Source of the DNA: Candidatus Thorarchaeota archaeon
Lineage (GTDB): Archaea > Asgardarchaeota > Thorarchaeia > Thorarchaeales > Thorarchaeaceae
DNA: 44,495 nt
Direction: 5' to 3'
Assembly (NCBI GenBank): GCA_016841005.1
Contig: JAEORG010000217.1
Coordinates: 1 to 44,495 of the forward strand
Shown: piece by piece, positions 38,622 through 44,495 of the stretch
Position numbering within the stretch: the first letter of the stretch is position 1
Layout of the letters: every line of letters begins with the position of its first letter
Translations under genes and position numbers: made by a program
The notes under the pieces: generated by a model
Told to the model about the DNA's origin: nothing
Databases searched by the model: none
The model's input: only the letters and a program-made list of their open reading frames with translations

Positions 38622-41600
38622 ATGCCAAGAAAGAATGGAGTACAGACAATTGTTCTTCTACTTTTGATTATTTTGACCTTTGGAAGCTTGATACATGATT
38701 CTGAAGTTACACCTAATGAAAACGAATATGAGGTCCATGAGTTTGTTATGAGTACTGTGCCCCACGCTCCTATCATCATCGATGGAGATGAGAACTTTAC
38801 CTCAACAGCAACCAATGAAGGATGGTCTGGGAACGGTTCAGTAGGAGATCCATTCATCATAACTAATTATGAGATCGATCTTGACGGAGGATCTGGTAGT
38901 TGCATCAACATTACTAACACACGTTCGAACTTTACAATCAGCAACTGTAATCTTACTGGTGCCAGTACATCTATAGGAGCGGGAATTTACCTTAACAATG
39001 TCAGTTATGGAAGCGTAAGAAATACTAGATCAAATTTGAACTACTACGGAATCTCTCTTCAAGATTCAAGTCATATTCTGATATTCAATAACACCATTAC
39101 TGGAAATAGTGCTAGAGGCATCAATTTGAACAATGCAGATTCTAATACAATAACTGATAATATTTGTACAGGAGGTAGTTATGGCATTTACCTCCTTAAC
39201 TCTGATTCCAACATCATTAGTAGAAACCTTAGCAATAGCAACGGGGTAGGCATGCATCTATCAAACTCAGTTTCTAACAACATTGATTATAACACTTGTA
39301 ATCAGAACTCAAACATAGGTATCAGAGTGGAAAACCATTCCGACGAAAACAATTTGACTAATAATATTTGCAACGATAATGGTCTCCGTGGTATCTTGCT
39401 AGATATGGTCTCATATGTGAATATCATCAATAACACATGTAATGATAATTATTATGGACTCGACATTGATGGATACTTCATCCAGATAATCAACAATACT
39501 ATGATGAATAATTTCTTCAGTGGAATTTATGGAGCATGCGGTGATAGCCTGATTCAGCTCAATCGAATTGATGGAGGAAGTGTATGGACATATATGGGAA
39601 TTGGGTTGATGTACAGTAGCTATACGACAATAACACGGAATGAAATTACTACATGCGGTTATGGTATCAGTATTTCTTATACAACAAATTTAATCATTTC
39701 TCAAAATCAAATCGTAGATGAGATTGAAATTGGAATTGAGATGTATAATGACGCGGACTACAATACAATCGTTCTAAATGATATCTCAGTTTATCACGAT
39801 ACATCTTCGATGGAGTTCAGTGGTATTTCGCTAGATAGTTCTACAACGGATAATAATGTGACGATGAATTCCATAAGAAATTATCCCGAAGCTTATCCGG
39901 ATTATTACACTATAACCGATAATAGTAATTATGGGAATATAATCGATAAAAATTGGTATGAAGACTATGACGGTGAGGATTTGGCAGGTGATGGTTATGG
40001 AGATAGTCCTTATCCCATCCAAGGAACAGCTAGTAATTCAGATTCTCATCCGCTAATGTATCTACCCCATGCACCAATATGGACAGAATCTCCTTCTGAC
40101 CAAGTTCTGGACTACTGGAGTCAACCATTCTACTATGATCTGAATGCCACTGCTCCCACATCTATAACTTGGGCGATAAACGATACATCACAGTTTACAA
40201 TTGACAGTAGTGGTATTATACAATCAATAACGAATATACCAGTTGGCTTGTATGGCATTAGAGTCAAAGTCACAAACTTCTATGGTATCTCTATAAATGC
40301 CTCATTTCAATTGGTCATACAGGAAATCACTCCACCTGAGTGGATTGTTGGTCCAATGAATATAACGGTAAATTATGGTGAAATTCTTGATTACGGATTA
40401 ATTGCTACAGATGAATCAGGCATCGAGGAATGGGCAATCAATGAAACAATAGACTTTCAACTTGTAGCAACACAGATGAATGTAACAGGATATCAAAATG
40501 GTTGGAAATTGCTTCAAATAATAAATGTAAGCACTCTGGTTGATGATGAATATCCGCTTAATCTTACAGTTATTGACCGCTATGGAAATGCATTAACTGC
40601 AATCTTCACTATTACAATTTCATCTCAGGAGCAGGATATCACCCCACCCCTATGGACGCTAACTCCGACTAATCAGATTCTTGAGTACAATGAATCGCTT
40701 GAATATTATATCAGCGCATGTGATCCATCCGGAATCTGGAATTGGATTATCAATGATACATCTCATTTCAGTATAACACCAACCTATTACCTTGCGGGTA
40801 GCACTGCATCAATCATCAATAAGACGACATTAGGACCCGGATTCTATCCATTGAACCTGACTGTTCTTGATAATTATGGTAACAAACTCTCTAGCATCTT
40901 TACTATCACAATAAATCCCCCCTTACAAGACATAATACCCCCTGAATGGATTGTAAGTCCCACAGATCAAATCCTTCTCTACGGGCAGCCATTGGAGGAA
41001 CAACTCGCAGCTTGGGATGAGAGTGGTATTGATTATTGGGTTCTAAACGACACTATACATTTCTTAATTGATGAGAACAATGTCTTAAGGAATAATACAT
41101 TCCTACAACCAGGAGTTTACATTCTCAATGTTTCTGTCTACGACACATCTGGAAACACTATCTCAAAGGTAATCACGATTACAGTATCTCCGCAGGAGCT
41201 TGATATGACAAATCCGATTTGGATAGTCGCGCCTGCAGATGAAGTATTAGAATATGGAGAATCCTTTATTCAACAGCTTGGGGCATGGGACGAATCCGGA
41301 ATTCACCATTGGTGGATTAATGACACGGAATATTTTACCATGGAGGATGGAGGAATCCTAAGGAATGCAACCGTACTAGCTCCCGGTTCTTACTGTATTC
41401 TGGTTAAAGCATTCGATCCCTCTGATAACTTCTGTTCTGCAACTGCTATAGTAACAATCCACGAACCTGAGGTAGTACCTACAATCACTATAACAACAAC
41501 AGTCACTATCATTGAAACTACAACTATCACGATTATTCAAACACCTACAGATTTGCCAAGTCCTAACGAAGGGATGAATCCCGTTATGGCACTCTTCTTA

Positions 41601-41666
41601 GGTACTGGATTAGGAGGCACAATAGGCATCATAATAATTATCGTTCTGCTCAAGAAAAAATCGTAG
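38622..41666 (+). CDS. Beta-helix (NosD-like) and Ig-like repeat surface protein
   Basis: A 1014-residue extracellular protein. A signal peptide (about 1-25) is followed by an IDGDENF/GWSGNGSVGDPFII entry motif and a right-handed parallel beta-helix (about residues 85-450) with PbH1 units of some 22-24 residues, rich in Asn. The NosD-type cap GDGYGDSPYPI closes the helix. Five Ig/cadherin-like repeats follow (40069-41460), then a Thr/Ile-rich stalk (TITTTVTIIETTT) and one membrane helix with KKKS. Asn-X-Ser/Thr sequons are frequent. The ribosome site AGGAGAGAG supports the ATG. It is probably a glycan-binding or structural surface protein. The protein at 41945 is a paralogue with fewer Ig-like repeats. 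Confidence 0.87.
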   Translation: MPRKNGVQTIVLLLLIILTFGSLIHDSEVTPNENEYEVHEFVMSTVPHAPIIIDGDENFTSTATNEGWSGNGSVGDPFIITNYEIDLDGGSGSCINITNTRSNFTISNCNLTGASTSIGAGIYLNNVSYGSVRNTRSNLNYYGISLQDSSHILIFNNTITGNSARGINLNNADSNTITDNICTGGSYGIYLLNSDSNIISRNLSNSNGVGMHLSNSVSNNIDYNTCNQNSNIGIRVENHSDENNLTNNICNDNGLRGILLDMVSYVNIINNTCNDNYYGLDIDGYFIQIINNTMMNNFFSGIYGACGDSLIQLNRIDGGSVWTYMGIGLMYSSYTTITRNEITTCGYGISISYTTNLIISQNQIVDEIEIGIEMYNDADYNTIVLNDISVYHDTSSMEFSGISLDSSTTDNNVTMNSIRNYPEAYPDYYTITDNSNYGNIIDKNWYEDYDGEDLAGDGYGDSPYPIQGTASNSDSHPLMYLPHAPIWTESPSDQVLDYWSQPFYYDLNATAPTSITWAINDTSQFTIDSSGIIQSITNIPVGLYGIRVKVTNFYGISINASFQLVIQEITPPEWIVGPMNITVNYGEILDYGLIATDESGIEEWAINETIDFQLVATQMNVTGYQNGWKLLQIINVSTLVDDEYPLNLTVIDRYGNALTAIFTITISSQEQDITPPLWTLTPTNQILEYNESLEYYISACDPSGIWNWIINDTSHFSITPTYYLAGSTASIINKTTLGPGFYPLNLTVLDNYGNKLSSIFTITINPPLQDIIPPEWIVSPTDQILLYGQPLEEQLAAWDESGIDYWVLNDTIHFLIDENNVLRNNTFLQPGVYILNVSVYDTSGNTISKVITITVSPQELDMTNPIWIVAPADEVLEYGESFIQQLGAWDESGIHHWWINDTEYFTMEDGGILRNATVLAPGSYCILVKAFDPSDNFCSATAIVTIHEPEVVPTITITTTVTIIETTTITIIQTPTDLPSPNEGMNPVMALFLGTGLGGTIGIIIIIVLLKKKS
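40069..41460 (+). repeat. Five Ig/cadherin-like protein repeats
   Basis: Five units of about 90 residues. Each opens with W(I/T)-x-P-x-x-x-x-x-x-Y-G/N-x-x and carries a central W-x-(I/L)-N-(D/E)-T motif preceded, in units 2 to 5, by D(E/P)SGI. Units 4 and 5 are the most alike. Each unit ends with a strand such as ITITVSPQE. The second beta-helix protein carries about two related units. The repetition is at protein level, with diverged codons. Confidence 0.8.
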
Positions 41667-41735
41667 GTATAGATCTAGAACATAGGTTAGTCTGCTACTC
41701 TTTGATATCCACAACACTTTGGGGATTATGACGCA

Positions 41736-41944
41736 GTTGGTAAGAATGTGTTTCCAGTACGTTTCATGTTGTGGTAGAAAAATGAATAATAACTAATTTG
41801 CTCAAATTAATAAGTAAGTGGGGACAATATTAACAGCGTGTTGCGAGGGAGAAAAATTTTTACAAGTAAAACATAGGTTTCTGAATTTTATTTTTGCATG
41901 GGTATACTACGAGGCATTCATCGCAGCGTAGGAGAGAGCTATTA
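41736..41944 (+). promoter_or_regulatory. Conserved upstream region B of the second beta-helix surface gene
   Basis: The partner of region A at 38413-38621. The shared blocks keep the same order and almost the same spacing: the 116 bases from GTTGGTAA to GGGAG have equal length in both, with a one-base shift inside. The conserved AGGAGAGAG lies just before ATG 41945 and confirms that start over the in-frame ATG at 41894. Confidence 0.6.
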
Positions 41945-44092
41945 ATGCAAAGATTGAATAAAACACATTTAGCTATTACAATGTGTTTTCTCATTTTGTT
42001 TGTTTTAGTTATACCACTTAGAATAGAAACGGACGATAGAAACAATATCGAAACAGAGCAGATAAAAAAACAACCGGATTTTGAATACTCAGGTAGTACT
42101 CCTCATGCTACAATAGATATTCTGAGTGATGATGATTTCGTTACTCAAGCATGGCCGGGAGCAGGTATAGAAGGAAACCCCTATCTCATTGAGAATTTAA
42201 ATATCACTGGAGGCTCAGACGATCCATGTATATCAATTAGCGATACTCGCGCATTCTTCAAAATCAAGAATTGTACATTGATAGGTCCAAACAACGATCC
42301 GTGTATTCAACTAGACAATGCAACAAACGGTGAAATTGTTGATTGTGAATTCATTGACTCTTGGATGGCTATAGGTGCATTTACCTCAGCCGATATCAAT
42401 GTCACCAATAATTGGTTTAACAACACCTTCAATGGAATCGCCCTAAGGGGACCTAGAATGATCATTAAGAACAATCTAATGGAAGGAACAGGGCAATCTA
42501 GAATTGATCTAAATGACGCTACCAATTCGACTATCTTCAACAACACCCTCCTTGAGATGGCGAATGGTTATGGTATTGATGTTGATGACTCAGACAATGT
42601 AATGGTAACAAATAACACATGTGATGGCATCCCAATCGCTTTTTGGTGTCATGGTACATCTAAAAACTGTGTTTTTGCTAACAATTCAGCATATGATTGT
42701 CGTCTCTATGGATTTAGAGAAGAAGCTGATTGGACCTATATCTTGCACAATAATATCACACTAACAAGTAAAGAGGGAATATTTCTTGGTGGAGATAGGT
42801 GTACTATTGCGGGCAACTTTATCTCCCAGACCAGTGATGGTATCTACACCTATGGACTCCATGAAACAATTGAGAACAATACCTTCTACATGAACAAGAG
42901 GGGTCTGGTAGTTAATGTCACAGTTACTGATGTATCAATAATTGGGAATATTTTCGACAGCAATACAGTGAATGCGGTAAACAATAATACACCTGCTTTC
43001 TTTGGATCCAATTATTGGTCAGACTATTTGGGAACAGACGCTAATTCAGATGGTTTGGGTGATACTCCATACCAAATACCAGGAAATGTAGGAGCTCAGG
43101 ATGCGCACCCACTTATGACTCCATCAACACCAAGATATGCGACTTCATGGATAGATGTTCCATCATTTCAACATGCAGAGAAGGGTGAAAGTTTCCATTA
43201 CCAAATGAACTGTACCGCGCCTGCACCAATAGAGTGGTGGCTTACAGGCTCGTATTCTGATTCCTTCTCAATAAATACAAATGGTTTGATAACAAATGCT
43301 TCTGTTTGGGAAAACTATCCATACCATTGGAGCCTGACTGTTTGGGGTCGAAACATTTACAGCTACCTCATATCAGCAACTTTTGTTGTGAATCAGAGTG
43401 ATACCATTGCCCCCATGTGGGATCCGTTGCCAGTAGATCAAATACACGAATATAACACGTGGGTGAATTCGTTTAAGTATAATCTAAACGCAACTGATGC
43501 TGTACAAATTAGCACCTATTGGGTCAATGATACAACTAATTTTGAAATAGACAGTACAGGGAAATTGGAAAGCATTGCTATACTTGAACTTGGGCATGTA
43601 TATTGGCTTGAAGTGAGCGTCAACGATACTTCTAACAATATCCGTTCTGCAAGCTTCAGTATTACTGTAGTGGACACAATTCCCCCTGAGATTCAAGGCC
43701 CACAAGACCAAATGTTCGACGAGGGTGTGGGTGGACTACTAGGATTGCAATGGAATGTCTTCGATATTTCACTAAATAGTTACACACTATTACTGAATGG
43801 TTCAGAAATAGATTCAGGGACATTCGAAATGGAGAGCGACACTGTTGATTATGAAATAGATCTAAGTCTTTATACTGTTGGTGTCTACAATTACACGTTG
43901 ATAGTAGAAGATAGGGCAGGTCATATTGCAAGTGATACAGTATTGATTACAATCAATCCATTTCCAACTGGTCCTACTGATACAACCAATATAACTCAAC
44001 CACCGATGCCTGTTGAACTCATTGTGATTGTAGTAATCATAGGTTTAGTTGCAGTCATGGCAATTGTATTTGTTATGAAAAGGAAATCTTAG
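41945..44092 (+). CDS. Second beta-helix (NosD-like) surface protein
   Basis: A 715-residue paralogue of the protein at 38622. It has a signal peptide (MQRLNKTHLAITMCFLILF), an entry motif (WPGAGIEGNPYLIENLNI), a parallel beta-helix with PbH1 units (about residues 70-375), and the NosD cap NYWSDYLG followed by GLGDTPYQIPG. About two Ig-like units (WVNDTTNF in one) and a further beta domain follow, then one membrane helix (about 690-710) with the tail KRKS. The Thr-rich stalk is short. The start was moved to 41945 because of the AGGAGAGAG ribosome site. Tandem position, shared upstream sequence and shared domains point to a local gene duplication. Function is probably surface binding or structure. 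Confidence 0.87.
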   Translation: MQRLNKTHLAITMCFLILFVLVIPLRIETDDRNNIETEQIKKQPDFEYSGSTPHATIDILSDDDFVTQAWPGAGIEGNPYLIENLNITGGSDDPCISISDTRAFFKIKNCTLIGPNNDPCIQLDNATNGEIVDCEFIDSWMAIGAFTSADINVTNNWFNNTFNGIALRGPRMIIKNNLMEGTGQSRIDLNDATNSTIFNNTLLEMANGYGIDVDDSDNVMVTNNTCDGIPIAFWCHGTSKNCVFANNSAYDCRLYGFREEADWTYILHNNITLTSKEGIFLGGDRCTIAGNFISQTSDGIYTYGLHETIENNTFYMNKRGLVVNVTVTDVSIIGNIFDSNTVNAVNNNTPAFFGSNYWSDYLGTDANSDGLGDTPYQIPGNVGAQDAHPLMTPSTPRYATSWIDVPSFQHAEKGESFHYQMNCTAPAPIEWWLTGSYSDSFSINTNGLITNASVWENYPYHWSLTVWGRNIYSYLISATFVVNQSDTIAPMWDPLPVDQIHEYNTWVNSFKYNLNATDAVQISTYWVNDTTNFEIDSTGKLESIAILELGHVYWLEVSVNDTSNNIRSASFSITVVDTIPPEIQGPQDQMFDEGVGGLLGLQWNVFDISLNSYTLLLNGSEIDSGTFEMESDTVDYEIDLSLYTVGVYNYTLIVEDRAGHIASDTVLITINPFPTGPTDTTNITQPPMPVELIVIVVIIGLVAVMAIVFVMKRKS

Positions 44093-44099
44093 ACTCCAT

Positions 44100-44140
44100 G
44101 AGGGGTCCTTGGATTTATCCATCGACCTCTCTCTTTTCTT
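44100..44140 (+). terminator. Possible hairpin and pyrimidine tract after the second beta-helix gene
   Basis: GAGGGGTC (44100) can pair imperfectly with GACCTC (44124-44129), with GGAT/ATCC as an inner stem. The T/C-rich run TCTCTTTTCTTAT follows. It sits 8 bases after the stop, between convergent genes. Confidence 0.35.
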
Positions 44141-44146
44141 ATACCT

Positions 44147-44495
44147 TCATTCCTTGATATCAGAATGACCATGTTCTTGTAGAAACTCACCAAATTTACA
44201 GTCTATACCTTTGATATGTGTGATTAACCAATTGCCAAGAAAGGTGTTTATGGACTCGCCAAGTGCTCTTGTAGCGCCTTCTTCCTCGAAATCCTTTCTC
44301 ATTGTTTCAATCATATCAAAAAATTCTACATGCTGCTCCATATGGAGTTTCTTTCCAAGGTAATCGAATTCCCTCATATACTTCTCCTCTGTTGAAAAAT
44401 GGACATCGGTATATTCATACAGAAATGTAAGCGTACTCAATATTTTGTCAATTCCTTGATGGTTCTCTACAGCTTCATTGATAGCATTTAGTTTG
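44147..44495 (-). CDS. Hemerythrin-like oxygen/iron-binding protein, 5' end outside window
   Basis: A di-iron four-helix-bundle protein of the bacteriohemerythrin type, which binds O2 or senses it. The frame is open to the window edge (upstream residues KLNAINEAVENHQGIDKI fit the family), so the TTG at 44440 is internal and the true start and first His ligand lie outside. Visible iron ligands are His and Glu in DVHFSTEE, two His in KLHMEQH, and His and Asp in WLITHIKGID. The tail QEHGHSDIKE is polar with no added domain, so it is a stand-alone hemerythrin unless an upstream domain is cut off. It is convergent with the second beta-helix gene. Confidence 0.9.
   Translation of the reverse strand, partial: KLNAINEAVENHQGIDKILSTLTFLYEYTDVHFSTEEKYMREFDYLGKKLHMEQHVEFFDMIETMRKDFEEEGATRALGESINTFLGNWLITHIKGIDCKFGEFLQEHGHSDIKE

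Noticed and set aside
39000..39500. Dense short repeats suggesting a DNA repeat or CRISPR-like array
   Set aside because: The periodicity is 22-24 codons of a beta-helix protein in one open frame with diverged codons; there are no identical direct repeats.

Overview
The window most likely comes from an Asgard archaeon, probably of the Thorarchaeota type. This is inference from gene content. The indicators are a Ras/Rab-like small GTPase at the left edge, a legumain/GPI8-like (C13) cysteine protease, a branched-polyamine-synthase (BpsA)-like domain beside a SpeD decarboxylase, an Lrp-type regulator with duplicated domains, and many secreted proteins of archaeal surface type (signal peptide, beta-rich repeats, Thr-rich stalk, one C-terminal membrane helix). 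The DNA is AT-rich and tightly packed: no gene-free gap reaches 300 bases. I found no rRNA, tRNA, CRISPR array or insertion sequence.

Layout. 1-6.4 kb: truncated small GTPase (+); then on the minus strand an orphan membrane histidine kinase, a DNRLRE-type surface protein, oligoendopeptidase F and a small anchored secreted protein. 6.6-8.4 kb: a small unknown protein and a membrane-anchored C13 protease with an EF-hand, ending at a strong terminator hairpin. 8.4-10.7 kb: a two-gene repair operon on the minus strand (divergent ATP-type ligase overlapping exonuclease III). 10.7-19 kb: two surface proteins in tandem, a seven-repeat SBBP beta-propeller and a 2180-residue calcium-repeat giant. 19-28.3 kb: a YdeI-like protein, NAD-dependent LigA, a large FtsX/MacB-type permease, a type-2 asparaginase, a beta-lactamase-like serine hydrolase and a trans-sulfuration PLP enzyme. 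28.4-33.8 kb: an Lrp-like regulator, a giant TPR-nitrilase fusion and a small unknown protein. 33.8-38.4 kb: a GNAT acetyltransferase, then a minus-strand group of coiled-coil/zinc-ribbon protein, SpeD and a membrane-anchored BpsA-like aminopropyltransferase. 38.4-44.1 kb: two paralogous beta-helix/Ig-like surface proteins with conserved upstream regions. 44.1 kb to the end: a truncated hemerythrin.

How the genes fit together. SpeD makes the decarboxylated SAM that a BpsA-like aminopropyltransferase needs, and the two genes are 14 bases apart. The transferase is joined to a signal peptide, an acidic exodomain and a membrane helix, which suggests polyamine synthesis at the membrane, possibly linked to sensing. 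This is the strongest candidate for an undescribed arrangement. The exonuclease III-ligase pair supplies the incision and sealing steps of base excision repair, and a second, NAD-dependent ligase lies about 9 kb away. The adhesin-like proteins, C13 protease, M3 peptidase and FtsX permease point to heavy investment in the cell surface. All functional statements rest on motifs read by eye; no database search was run.
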